From contig DATKBT010000056.1 of NCBI GenBank assembly GCA_035546295.1, forward strand, positions 1 through 49,719: a DNA stretch of 49,719 bases, read 5' to 3'. Shown in pieces: positions 1 through 8,885 of the stretch (position 1 is the stretch's first letter; each line of letters opens with the position of its first letter). The stretch comes from DATKBT01 sp035546295 (GTDB lineage Bacteria; Acidobacteriota; Thermoanaerobaculia; Multivoradales; Multivoraceae). The notes under the pieces were generated by a model. That model was not told the origin of the DNA. It worked only from the letters and a program-made list of their open reading frames with translations, and ran no database searches. The translations under genes and the position numbers were made by a program.

Positions 1-82
1 TGGTAGCGATCGCTGGAACAGTCGCTCGGTTCTACGGCTGTCCGCGGCGACGCGCCGCAGGCGCATGGAGCCGCGAGGAATT

Positions 83-139
83 GCTAGCCGGAGATGTGCC
101 AAAAAGCGCGCGGAGCGCGCGGGCACATCGGAGGCTAGC
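83..139 (-). terminator. Three-tier stem-loop at the 3' end of selB (element E1), probable terminator
   Basis: Read on the minus strand, the selB stop codon TAG lies inside an arm GCTAGCC (139-133) that pairs with GGCTAGC (89-83). Inside it GATGTGCC (129-122) pairs with GGCACATC (100-93). Innermost is GCGCGC-TCC-GCGCGC followed by TTTTT (105-101). The inner hairpin plus T-run is a classic intrinsic terminator for selB. The outer stems are separated by matching TCC/TCC internal loops and resemble elements at 6339-6379 and 43698-43736. Confidence 0.75.
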
Positions 140-2078
140 GCAGGAAACGGCGGTCGGCGGCGCGCCGCGTGACACCCTGGGCGTCGAGGTACTCCAGCAG
201 GGGGATGGCCCACTTGCGGGTGAGCGAGAAGCGGTCCTTGAACTCGCCGACCGTGAAGGACTCCCAGCCGGCCGCCTGGAGCTCGGCCCGCAGCCGCTCG
301 AGCGCGGCCTTCGAGATGAACAGCCCGCTGGGCAGACGCACCAGGCGACCGCGCTCGGTGAGGAACCGGAGCAGCCCCTCGAAGACCTTGGCCTGGGCAT
401 TGACCTCAGCGCGGATCTCGCCGCTCTCCGGAGGCACGAGCCCGCGCGCTTCGAAGGCCCGCGCGATGCGCTCGGCGAGCGAGGACTCCGCCTCGGTGAG
501 CTGCTCCCCACGGCCCGGCAGGCGGACGCGGTCGCCGTCGATCGCCAGCACCCCCTGCTTGCTCAACCAGGGCAGGTAGACGTCGGCGAGCTCCGCGGCG
601 CGCTTGGGGAGGATCGCGGCGACCGCCTCGGCCTTGGGCATGCCGATCGACATGCGGTTGCGGTCGAAGAAGGAGCGGAGCACCCGCTGCGCGCGCTCGG
701 TGATCCGGCGGTAGGCGGCCGGCGCGATCCAGCGGACTGCGTGGCCGGGCCCGGCCGGAGCCACCAGCAGGGCGCCGTCGTCGGCCAGCCCTCGGAGCCG
801 CCGGTCGACATCCTCCGCGCGCACCCCCAGCCGCTGGCACAGCACCGGGAGCTCGACGCCCGCCTCGCCGGCGCGCTCAGCCCAGGCCAGCAGCGCCTGC
901 TCGTCGCCGTCGTCGAGCCGGCGGAGCTGACTCTCGAGCTGCTCGCGGCGAGGCCGGCGCCAGTCCGGGTCGAGGATCGTGCCGCCGCCGAGGGTCGTCT
1001 GCGGCGACGGCCGGCGAACGATGAAACGGTCGCCGCGCACCGCGACCACCGGACTGTCGAGCCGGATCTCGACCAGCGCGGTGCCGCCGGGCTCGAGCGT
1101 TTCGGGCCCGAAGGTGGGCGTCGCCAGGGGCCGGAGCTTGCCGATCCGTTCGCTCGAGAGGAGATGGAAGCGCACCGGGGCGAAGCCACGGATGGGCTTC
1201 GGCGCGCTCGGAAGCAGGTGGCAGCGGGCGAGCAGGGACTGCCCGGCGAGGAAGGCGCCGGGCTCGACCGCCTGCTCGCCCCGCACCACCGACTCGAGGC
1301 CCGTTCCGACGAGCTGCACCGAGGTGCGCTCGCCGGCCACCGCGCGCTCCCGCTCGCGCTCGTGGACCTGGATCGAGCGCACCCTTGCGGTGCGCCCCTG
1401 CGGCAGGATCTCGAGGCCGTCGCCGGCGCCGATCGACCCCCGTTCGAGAGTTCCGGTGGCGATCAGGCCGAGCCCCTTGAGCTGGAACGCCCGGTCGATC
1501 GGCAGGCGGGCCGGAAGGGCGCCGCGCCCGGCGTCGTGCTCGGCGCCGGCCGCGATTCCGATCAGCGCGGAGCGCACCTCGGCGATCCCCTCCCCGGTCG
1601 TGCTCGAAGCGGTGAGGATCGGCGCTCCCTGGAAGGGCGTCCCCTCGAGCGCCTCCGCGAGCTCGAGCTCGGCCAGCTCGAGCAGGTCCTCCTCCACCAG
1701 GTCCGCCTTGGTCAGCACCACGAGCCCGGCCGGGATGTCGAGCAGCGAGCAGATGTCGAGGTGCTCTCGGGTCTGGGGCATGACGCCCTCGTCGGCCGAG
1801 ACCACCAGCATCATCATCCGGATCCCGCCGAGGCCGGCGAGGGCGTTGTGGACGAAGCGCTCGTGGCCGGGGACGTCGACGAAGCCCACCTGGAGCGTCT
1901 CGCCGTCGACCTCCTCGGTGAGGTGCGCGAAGCCGAGGTCGATGGTGATGCCGCGCCGCTTCTCCTCGGCCCACCGGTCGCAGTCGATGCCGGTCAGCGC
2001 AGCGACCAGCGAGGTCTTGCCGTGGTCGATGTGGCCGGCGGTGCCGACCACCACCCGCCTCGGGTCTGCTGCGGTCAT
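135..2078 (-). CDS. selB: Selenocysteine-specific elongation factor SelB
   Basis: SelB is the GTPase that carries Sec-tRNA(Sec) to the ribosome at UGA codons followed by a SECIS hairpin. The 647-residue product has a full G domain: GTAGHIDHGKTS at residues 12-23, DVPGH at 68-72 and TKAD at 123-126. The cysteine of SLLDIPAG-type SelB sequence and the long C-terminal half with winged-helix repeats (about 380-647) separate it from EF-Tu, which stops near 400 residues. It lies downstream of yqeY on the same strand, with only 19 bases between them. No selA, selC (tRNA-Sec) or selD is in the window, so the rest of the pathway must be elsewhere if functional. The ATG start at 2078 gives the expected SelB N-terminus. 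Identification is from motifs and length. Confidence 0.95.
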   Translation of the reverse strand: MTAADPRRVVVGTAGHIDHGKTSLVAALTGIDCDRWAEEKRRGITIDLGFAHLTEEVDGETLQVGFVDVPGHERFVHNALAGLGGIRMMMLVVSADEGVMPQTREHLDICSLLDIPAGLVVLTKADLVEEDLLELAELELAEALEGTPFQGAPILTASSTTGEGIAEVRSALIGIAAGAEHDAGRGALPARLPIDRAFQLKGLGLIATGTLERGSIGAGDGLEILPQGRTARVRSIQVHERERERAVAGERTSVQLVGTGLESVVRGEQAVEPGAFLAGQSLLARCHLLPSAPKPIRGFAPVRFHLLSSERIGKLRPLATPTFGPETLEPGGTALVEIRLDSPVVAVRGDRFIVRRPSPQTTLGGGTILDPDWRRPRREQLESQLRRLDDGDEQALLAWAERAGEAGVELPVLCQRLGVRAEDVDRRLRGLADDGALLVAPAGPGHAVRWIAPAAYRRITERAQRVLRSFFDRNRMSIGMPKAEAVAAILPKRAAELADVYLPWLSKQGVLAIDGDRVRLPGRGEQLTEAESSLAERIARAFEARGLVPPESGEIRAEVNAQAKVFEGLLRFLTERGRLVRLPSGLFISKAALERLRAELQAAGWESFTVGEFKDRFSLTRKWAIPLLEYLDAQGVTRRAADRRFLR

Positions 2079-2097
2079 CGTCGCCGGCGACTCTCTC

Positions 2098-2553
2098 TCA
2101 CTTCAGCAGATCCCGCGCGATCGCGCTGATCACCTTGCCGTCCGCAGCGGCGCCGTGACGGGTCATCATCTCCTTCATCACCGTGCCCATCGCCTGCGGC
2201 CCCGACAGCTCGCGCTCCGCGATCAGCTCGCCGATCTGGGCGCGAAGCACCTCCTCGTCGACGGTGGGGGGGAGGTAGCCCTGCAGCCGCTCGATCTTGG
2301 CCTCCTCCTCGGCCGCCCGCTGGGGTCGGCCGGCGTCGCGGTTCGCCTGGGCGGTCTCCTCGGACTGCTTGATCTCGCGGCGGACGATGGCGACGAAGTC
2401 CTTCTCGTCGACCTCGCCGGTCTTCTCGATGCCGCGGTTCTTGATCGCGGCGAGCAGCAGGCGCAGCGTCTGAACGTGCACCGTGTCGCGCGCCTTCATC
2501 GCGGCTTTGAGGTCCTGCTCGATGCGCTCACGCGGACTCTGGCTGCTGCTCAT
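2098..2553 (-). CDS. GatB/YqeY domain protein
   Basis: A 151-residue soluble protein of the YqeY family, related to the C-terminal tRNA-binding domain of the amidotransferase subunit GatB. Family traits visible are the opening SPRERIEQDLKAAMKARD, the central EEEAKIERLQGYLP and a C-terminal GKVISAIARDLLK. The start at 2553 is chosen because GGAAGG lies 8 bases upstream and the family N-terminus begins there. The reading frame extends further upstream only as arginine-rich, unconvincing sequence. It is 19 bases upstream of selB and probably cotranscribed with it. The exact cellular role of stand-alone YqeY proteins is not established; a link to tRNA or translation is family knowledge and inference. 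Confidence 0.9.
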   Translation of the reverse strand: MSSSQSPRERIEQDLKAAMKARDTVHVQTLRLLLAAIKNRGIEKTGEVDEKDFVAIVRREIKQSEETAQANRDAGRPQRAAEEEAKIERLQGYLPPTVDEEVLRAQIGELIAERELSGPQAMGTVMKEMMTRHGAAADGKVISAIARDLLK

Positions 2554-2740
2554 GGCGTTTCCTTCCGTCGACCAGTGATCTGTCGCGGGCGCCGGGACGA
2601 GTCGGCGCCGGCTCGCGTCCGGTCCGGCACGCGCTCGTCGGCGCGGGCCGCCGGCGGCAGGTCGGAGCCACTGGATCGCTCCAGCCTCGCGGATCCTCGG
2701 TGCCCCGGGGAGCCGTTGGCGGTGACCCGCCGGCAGCATG

Positions 2741-4120
<1,380 letters not shown>

Positions 4121-4125
4121 GGACA

Positions 4126-6318
4126 CTAGCTCTGCGGGATCTCGATGGTGAAGACGGTGCCCTGGGGCTGGTTGTCCTCGACCCGGATGGTTCCGTGGTG
4201 GTCGGTGACGATCCGGTGCACGATCGCGAGCCCGAGGCCGGTTCCGCGACCCTTGGTCGAGTAGTAGGGGAGGAAGAGCTTCTCCTTGTCCTCCGGCGGG
4301 ATCCCGACCCCGGTGTCGCTGACCCGGATGCTCAGGTGGCCATTCGAGCGCTGCGCATGGACCTCGACGCGGCCGGGAGCCGGGGTCGCTTCCACCGCGT
4401 TGTCGAGCAGGTTGACCAGCACTCCGCGGAACTGCTCGGGGTCGAGCGAGGCGACGGCGTCGGCCTCGTCGAGGCAGGAGGCCACCTCGACGCCGGGCTT
4501 GATGTCGCGGTAGAGGGTCACCGTCTCGTCGAGCAGGCGGCGCAGGTCGACGTCGACGGGGCGCGCCCGCGGCATCCGCGCGAAGCGGGCGAACTCGTCG
4601 ACCAGGGTCTTCATCGTCGCGACCTCGCGGACGATGATCTGGACCGCGTTCTCGAGGGCCTCCCCGAGGTTGGGATCCTGCGCCCGATACCGCTTCAGCA
4701 GGCGCTCGGCGGCGAGCTGGATCGGCGTCAACGGGTTCTTGATCTCGTGCGCGATCCGCCGCGCCGCCTCGTTCCAGGTCGCGAGCTTCTGGGCGCGGAT
4801 CAGCTCGGTGAGGTCTTCGAGCACGAGCACCATGCCGCCCCCCTGCTCCCCCGGGAGCGGCGCACTCTTGACCTCGAAGGTCTTCCAGTCGGCGCCCAGG
4901 GGCAGGCGCACCTCCTGATCGGTGGGACCCTCGCTCGCCAGCGCCTCCTCGAGCAGAGCGCGTAGCTGGGGCGGGGCCGCGATCGCGTCGACCAGCTCTC
5001 TGCCGAGCACCTGACCCTCGTGGATCTGGAGCATCTCGAGGGCTGCGGCGTTGACCGTCAGCACGGTGCCTTCGCCGTCCACCGAGATGACGCCGGCGGC
5101 GACGTTGTCGAGGACGGCCGCGATCAGCGCGCGCTCCTCGGCCAGCTCGCGGTTGGAGGCGGTCAGCTCCTCGTGACTCTCCGCGATCACCTGCTCGTTG
5201 CGCTGAAGCTCCGCGGTCATGCGATTGAACGACTCGACCAGCACGCCCAGCTCGTCGTCCGCCTCGGCGGTCACCCGGTGGTCGAGGTCGCCGCTGATGA
5301 TCCGGCGGGTCCCCTCCGCCAGCGCCTCGATCGGGACGGTGACCCGGCGGGCGAGGATCAGACCGACCCAGGTGCACACCAGCAGCAGGACCAGGGTGAC
5401 CATCAGCAGCAGGAGCAGCGAGATGGTCCGGATGTCGTCCTCCTGCGCCAGGAGCTGACGGTTCGCCTGAGAAGTGTTGACCAACAGCTCGGTCTGCGCC
5501 GAGAGGTCGGCGGCGAGCAGCGTGCCGCTGACGATCAGCTCCCTGGGCTCACCCGGCTCGCCGGGGCGCGCAGCCGCCGCCAGGAGCCAACGCTCCGCAC
5601 GTCCCGGGATCTCCACGACCTCGGTCGACCGGCTCTCGCGCAGAGCTTCGACCAGGAATCCCCGATCGAGCTCCGGGAGCTGGGTCACGCCGCTGCTCGG
5701 GTTGAGCGAAGCATGGACGAACTCGGTGTCCTCGAAGGCGACCAGGAGGTCGACGCCCTGGCGTCTCATCTCGTTCTGGAGCAGCCGGCTGAGGCGCGGG
5801 CGCTGCTCGGGATCGGCGAAGGTCACCGGCCGGGTCGCCCTCAGGGCGGATTCGGCCGAGCGGAGGTTGCGGGTCTGGGTCTCGAGCGTCAGCGCCTGGG
5901 AGACGCTGTTGCCGGCCGCCACCAGCTCCGCGCCCGGCGGGTCGAACAGGGTGTCGAGCGAGCCCTGGACCACCCGGTTGGCGTAGGCGAAGAGGAGGAG
6001 GACCGGCAGCAGCGAGAGGCCGATGTAGGTCGCGACCAGCTTGGTCTTGAACTGGGAGCCGAGCTGGCCGTGCCGCCGTTCGACCCAGAGCTTGACCAGG
6101 TTGCGAACGAGCACGAATCCGACGGCGAGCACCAGCACCACGTTGGTGTTGCGCAGCGTGAACAGCAGGATGCGGTTGTTGATCGCATCGGGATCGAGCT
6201 CGCGCCCACGCAGGACCGCGTAGTAGGAGACGGTGAGGAAGAGCAGCGTGAGCGTGAGCAGCCAGAACAGGACCTTGTTGTCCCGCAGTCGCTGCTGGAA
6301 AGTGCTCGACAGTCGCAT
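4126..6318 (-). CDS. NtrY-like membrane histidine kinase
   Basis: A 730-residue sensor kinase. Hydrophobic segments near residues 15-35, 50-75 and 93-113, then an extracytoplasmic stretch to a last membrane segment at about 298-323. A HAMP domain (about 325-375) and a PAS domain (about 395-500) follow. The phospho-accepting histidine is H524 in RIAHEIKNPLTPIQ, followed by an ATPase domain with N-box LLDNAVEA and a glycine box ending GRGTGLGLAIV. The multi-segment N-terminus, HAMP-PAS-HisKA order and IKNPLTPIQLAAERL sequence are typical of NtrY. It should phosphorylate the adjacent NtrX-like regulator. No clear ribosome-binding site precedes the chosen ATG. The region just upstream (6339-6379) contains a repeat-like stem-loop. 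Confidence 0.92.
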   Translation of the reverse strand: MRLSSTFQQRLRDNKVLFWLLTLTLLFLTVSYYAVLRGRELDPDAINNRILLFTLRNTNVVLVLAVGFVLVRNLVKLWVERRHGQLGSQFKTKLVATYIGLSLLPVLLLFAYANRVVQGSLDTLFDPPGAELVAAGNSVSQALTLETQTRNLRSAESALRATRPVTFADPEQRPRLSRLLQNEMRRQGVDLLVAFEDTEFVHASLNPSSGVTQLPELDRGFLVEALRESRSTEVVEIPGRAERWLLAAAARPGEPGEPRELIVSGTLLAADLSAQTELLVNTSQANRQLLAQEDDIRTISLLLLLMVTLVLLLVCTWVGLILARRVTVPIEALAEGTRRIISGDLDHRVTAEADDELGVLVESFNRMTAELQRNEQVIAESHEELTASNRELAEERALIAAVLDNVAAGVISVDGEGTVLTVNAAALEMLQIHEGQVLGRELVDAIAAPPQLRALLEEALASEGPTDQEVRLPLGADWKTFEVKSAPLPGEQGGGMVLVLEDLTELIRAQKLATWNEAARRIAHEIKNPLTPIQLAAERLLKRYRAQDPNLGEALENAVQIIVREVATMKTLVDEFARFARMPRARPVDVDLRRLLDETVTLYRDIKPGVEVASCLDEADAVASLDPEQFRGVLVNLLDNAVEATPAPGRVEVHAQRSNGHLSIRVSDTGVGIPPEDKEKLFLPYYSTKGRGTGLGLAIVHRIVTDHHGTIRVEDNQPQGTVFTIEIPQS

Positions 6319-6338
6319 GGTGGCGTTCGGTTTGCTGA

Positions 6339-6379
6339 GCTAGTCGTAGACGCGCTACTCCAGCACAGCGAAGGCTAGC
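6339..6379 (-). repeat. GCTAGCC-type stem-loop between the DUF4390 gene and ntrY (element E2)
   Basis: On the minus strand the sequence starts CGCTAGCCTTCG, continues CTGTGCTGGAGTAG, and ends TCTACGACTAGCTC. It matches 43698-43736 closely (GCTAGCCTTCG, TGTGCTG, TCTACG, CTAG) and 83-139 more loosely. The TAG stop codon of the upstream DUF4390 gene sits inside the first arm, as for selB in E1. The inner stem is less perfect here than in the other two copies. Confidence 0.55.
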
Positions 6380-6929
6380 GCCCGAAGGGTTCGTCCACGC
6401 TGCGGATCTCCGCCCAGTCGGTGCTGATCGTGGTCGGGAACAGACCGAGGAAGTTCCTCGAGCCGAGCACCGCGCGCACCCGCAGGACCATCCGGGCGTC
6501 GGGCATCTCGTCGGCCTCGAAGACGGGGAGGGCATGGACGATCGACATCGCGTTCTCGGCCTCTTCGAGCGACTTCACGGTTCGGCTGTCGATCAGGTTG
6601 CCGTCGTGTTTGAAGTTGACCAGGTACTCGCGGGTGATCGCGTTGTACATGGCGAACACCTCGAGCTGGGCGTTCTCGATGGTGCCGTTGAGCCACCACG
6701 TGCGCACGCGTTCCAGCCGGATCTGGTAGATGAAGCCGGTCGGCAGACCCGACTCGATCTTGCGTCTCACCGTGTCGTCGAAGCCGCCGACGAGCTGGAA
6801 GCTCACCAGCAGGCGTTCGCCGTAGCGGTCGACCATGAGGTCGACGATCTCGGCGGAGTTGGCGGCGAGGGCGGGGCCCGTTGCCGCCAGGACGGCAACG
6901 GCCCAGGCGAGAAGAGGCCGCGCGGGCAT
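6375..6929 (-). CDS. DUF4390 domain exported protein
   Basis: A 184-residue protein with an N-terminal signal peptide or anchor (ARPLLAWAVAVLAATGPALA) followed by a beta-rich domain containing WWLNGTIENAQLEVFA and a C-terminal TTISTDWAEIRS. DUF4390 genes are known next to ntrY-type kinases in other bacteria, which matches this position directly upstream of the NtrY/NtrX pair. It may feed an envelope signal to the kinase, but that is inference; the domain has no assigned biochemical role. The start at 6929 puts the signal peptide at the N-terminus and is supported by a promoter-like TGCTACGAT ending only 8 bases upstream of the ATG. The longer frame to 6974 adds 15 unlikely residues. Confidence 0.75.
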   Translation of the reverse strand: MPARPLLAWAVAVLAATGPALAANSAEIVDLMVDRYGERLLVSFQLVGGFDDTVRRKIESGLPTGFIYQIRLERVRTWWLNGTIENAQLEVFAMYNAITREYLVNFKHDGNLIDSRTVKSLEEAENAMSIVHALPVFEADEMPDARMVLRVRAVLGSRNFLGLFPTTISTDWAEIRSVDEPFGR

Positions 6930-6937
6930 GATCGAGG

Positions 6938-6946
6938 ATCGTAGCA
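6938..6946 (-). promoter_or_regulatory. Extended -10-like box just upstream of the DUF4390 ATG
   Basis: On the minus strand TGCTACGAT is followed by 8 bases and then the ATG at 6929. TGnTAnnnT is the extended -10 form. The spacing would place transcription start at or next to the ATG, giving a leaderless or nearly leaderless mRNA. The same geometry is seen upstream of 23994 and 35483. Confidence 0.4.
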
Positions 6947-6980
6947 GTCGTGCGAGCCTTGCCGCCGCCTCCAAGGCACT

Positions 6981-7018
6981 GCGGTATCGGAAGTTGCGGC
7001 GATCCTCCCCGATACCGC
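6981..7018. repeat. Perfect 10-bp inverted repeat between lpxC and the DUF4390 gene
   Basis: GCGGTATCGG (6981-6990) and CCGATACCGC (7009-7018) form a perfect 10-bp dyad with an 18-base spacer. It lies 125 bases downstream of lpxC and upstream of the DUF4390-ntrY-ntrX group, so it could be a late terminator stem or an operator. No T-run follows on either strand, which weakens the terminator reading. Confidence 0.45.
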
Positions 7019-7143
7019 CGCTTCCTCGGGCTCGGAGTCGTCTCGACGTGGCTCGCCGCCTCGGCCGTCCGCGGACGGTGTCGGCGCCGGCCTGACGCGG
7101 CGGGAGGAGGATCCTCTCCGCTCCAGACCGCCGCAGCGGGCGC

Positions 7144-8082
7144 TCAGGTCGAGACGATGACCTTCGGCTCGTAGGTGAGGTCGGTGATCTCGAGGCCGGC
7201 GCCCGAGGACTCTGCGCGCACCCAGGACCAGCAGTGGCTGTTCTCCTGGAGCGCCTCGACCAGCTTGAAGTGGACGAGGTGTCCGCCGCGCTCGACCTCG
7301 AGATGCCCCCACACCGGCGAGCCGATCAACGCCAGGTCTCCGATCGCGTCGAGAGCCTTGTGGCGAACCGGCTCATCGGCGAAGCGCAGCGCCGTATTGA
7401 TCGGGCCCGACTCGTCGAAGACGATGCAGTTGTTCTCCGCGCCGCCGAGGCCGAGGCCGGACTGTTGCAGCCGTCTCACGTCGTCGAGCAGGGCGAAGGT
7501 GCGGGCCGAAGCCAGCTCGCGCACGAAGCTCTCGCCGTCGATCGTCACGTCGATCGACTGCCGGCCGATCGAGCGAAGCGGATAGTCGAGCAGGTAGCCG
7601 ACCCGCAGACCCGGATACGGCGAGATCCGGATGCGCTTGTTGCCGATGGAGGTTTCCACGGGCTCGGTGACCGCCAGGATCTTGCGCGTCGCGTGCTGGG
7701 GCTTGACGCCGGCAGCCTCGATCAGGTGGACGTAGGGCAGCGCCGAACCGTCGAGGATCGGGACCTCGGGACCGTCGATCTCGATCGTTGCGTTGTCGAC
7801 GCGGGCGAGGTGGAGCGCCGCCATCAGGTGCTCGATGGTCGAGATCGTGACGTCGTCGCGGCCGATGGTGGTCGCCAGCTCGAGCGAGCAGACGTTGGCG
7901 GCAATGGCGGGGACCGTGACGCCTCCGGCATCGAGCCGCCGGAAGACGATCCCCGCCCCCGGCTCCGCCGGACGCAGCGTCGCACGAACCATCCGGCCCG
8001 TGTGGATGCCGATCCCTTCGATGGAGGTCGCGCGCTCGAGCGTGTTCTGCTGGAACAGCCGCGACTGACTCAGGCTCCTCAT
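7144..8082 (-). CDS. lpxC: UDP-3-O-acyl-N-acetylglucosamine deacetylase LpxC
   Basis: LpxC is the cytosolic zinc deacetylase that makes the committed step of lipid A synthesis. The 312-residue product matches the usual length of about 305. The opening NTLERATSIEGIGIHTG is typical. TIEHLMAALH (residues 82-91) carries catalytic E84 and zinc ligand H85. RHKALDAIGDLALIG supplies the second histidine and the aspartate ligand, and GGHLVHFKLVEAL the catalytic histidine. The ATG at 8082 is chosen because it leaves the normal short lead before the conserved N-terminus; the frame to 8253 would add 57 unrelated residues. It is divergent from smpB. Presence of lpxC implies a lipopolysaccharide-containing outer membrane. 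Confidence 0.96.
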   Translation of the reverse strand: MRSLSQSRLFQQNTLERATSIEGIGIHTGRMVRATLRPAEPGAGIVFRRLDAGGVTVPAIAANVCSLELATTIGRDDVTISTIEHLMAALHLARVDNATIEIDGPEVPILDGSALPYVHLIEAAGVKPQHATRKILAVTEPVETSIGNKRIRISPYPGLRVGYLLDYPLRSIGRQSIDVTIDGESFVRELASARTFALLDDVRRLQQSGLGLGGAENNCIVFDESGPINTALRFADEPVRHKALDAIGDLALIGSPVWGHLEVERGGHLVHFKLVEALQENSHCWSWVRAESSGAGLEITDLTYEPKVIVST

Positions 8083-8411
8083 GCCGAATGACCACTCGAG
8101 CACGAGCCGTGCCACCCTTGGCCACCACTGCTCGAGGGTGAGAAAACCTCGATCTGACGGGGGTTTGCGAGTGCGGGGCCAGCCGACGGGCCGGGCCGCG
8201 GCGTCGCCTCGAATGTTGCGTGAAAACCACAGTCGGTGTGCGATCGAGGACACAGCCGGGAGGGGGCGAGGCCGGCGGGCCGCGCCTTCGAACGAGGCGA
8301 AAAAAAGACGGAAAATAGGGTATCGGCGTGGCGTCTCGCGCGGTACACTCGCGTCCCTTCCGTCGACCTCGGAGCCGGCTCGCCGTGCCCCGAGAACCCG
8401 CCGATTCCGCC
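8083..8411. other. Divergent intergenic region between lpxC and smpB
   Basis: 329 bases without a convincing gene. The part nearer smpB is less GC-rich than its surroundings, with an A-run GAAAAAAAGACGGAAAATAG near 8298-8318. TACACT at 8344-8349 is a plausible -10 for smpB, but no good -35 is visible. No clear ribosome-binding site or conserved leader was recognised. Confidence 0.4.
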
Positions 8412-8885
8412 ATGAGCTCCGCGGTCCGTCCCCTCGCCTCCAATCGCCGTGCGCGACACGACTATCACGTCCTCGAGAAGCTCGAGGCGGGGCTGGCGCT
8501 GCTGGGGACCGAGGTGAAGTCCATCCGCAACGGCAAGATCCAGCTCAAGGACAGCTACGTGGAGTTCCGTGACGGCGAGGCCTTTCTGGTCGGCGCTCAC
8601 GTCAGCCCCTACACCCACGGCAATCGCGAGAACCACGACCCGGAGCGCCCCCGCAAGCTCCTGCTCAAGCGGCGCGAGATCGACCGCCTCGCGGGCAGCG
8701 TCCAGGGCAAGGGGTTCACCGTGGTCCCGCTCGAGGTCTACCTGAAGGACAACCGGATCAAGGTCGAGGTCGGACTGGTGCGCGGCAAGCAGCAGTACGA
8801 CAAGCGGCTCGCGGAGCGCGAGCGCGAGCTCGATCGCGAGGCCCAGGCCGCGGTCGGACGCCGCCGGAAGGGAATGATCGAGTGA
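8412..8885 (+). CDS. smpB: SsrA-binding protein SmpB
   Basis: SmpB binds tmRNA and is required for trans-translation, which rescues stalled ribosomes and tags incomplete proteins. The 157-residue product shows the full family pattern: NRRARHDYHVLEKLEAGL, GTEVKSIRNGKIQLKDSYVEF, HVSPYTHGNRENHDPERPRKLLL, and a basic C-terminal tail (QYDKRLAERERELDREAQ) that enters the mRNA channel. The ATG at 8412 is chosen because the family N-terminus starts 10-14 residues later; the longer frame is arginine-rich leader. The last codons overlap the GTG start of uvrA by 4 bases (GTGA). No ssrA RNA gene was recognised nearby. Confidence 0.96.
   Translation: MSSAVRPLASNRRARHDYHVLEKLEAGLALLGTEVKSIRNGKIQLKDSYVEFRDGEAFLVGAHVSPYTHGNRENHDPERPRKLLLKRREIDRLAGSVQGKGFTVVPLEVYLKDNRIKVEVGLVRGKQQYDKRLAERERELDREAQAAVGRRRKGMIE

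Noticed and set aside
1..82. Possible gene or tRNA-Sec at the left edge
   Set aside because: No cloverleaf or convincing frame can be seen; the stretch is too short to call.
135..2078. EF-Tu for the 647-residue GTPase
   Set aside because: The length and C-terminal winged-helix half are SelB-specific.
81..2129. Long plus-strand open frame opposite selB
   Set aside because: Its sequence is the antisense of a motif-complete SelB; codon composition and low-complexity R/E/A content mark it as a shadow of high-GC coding DNA.
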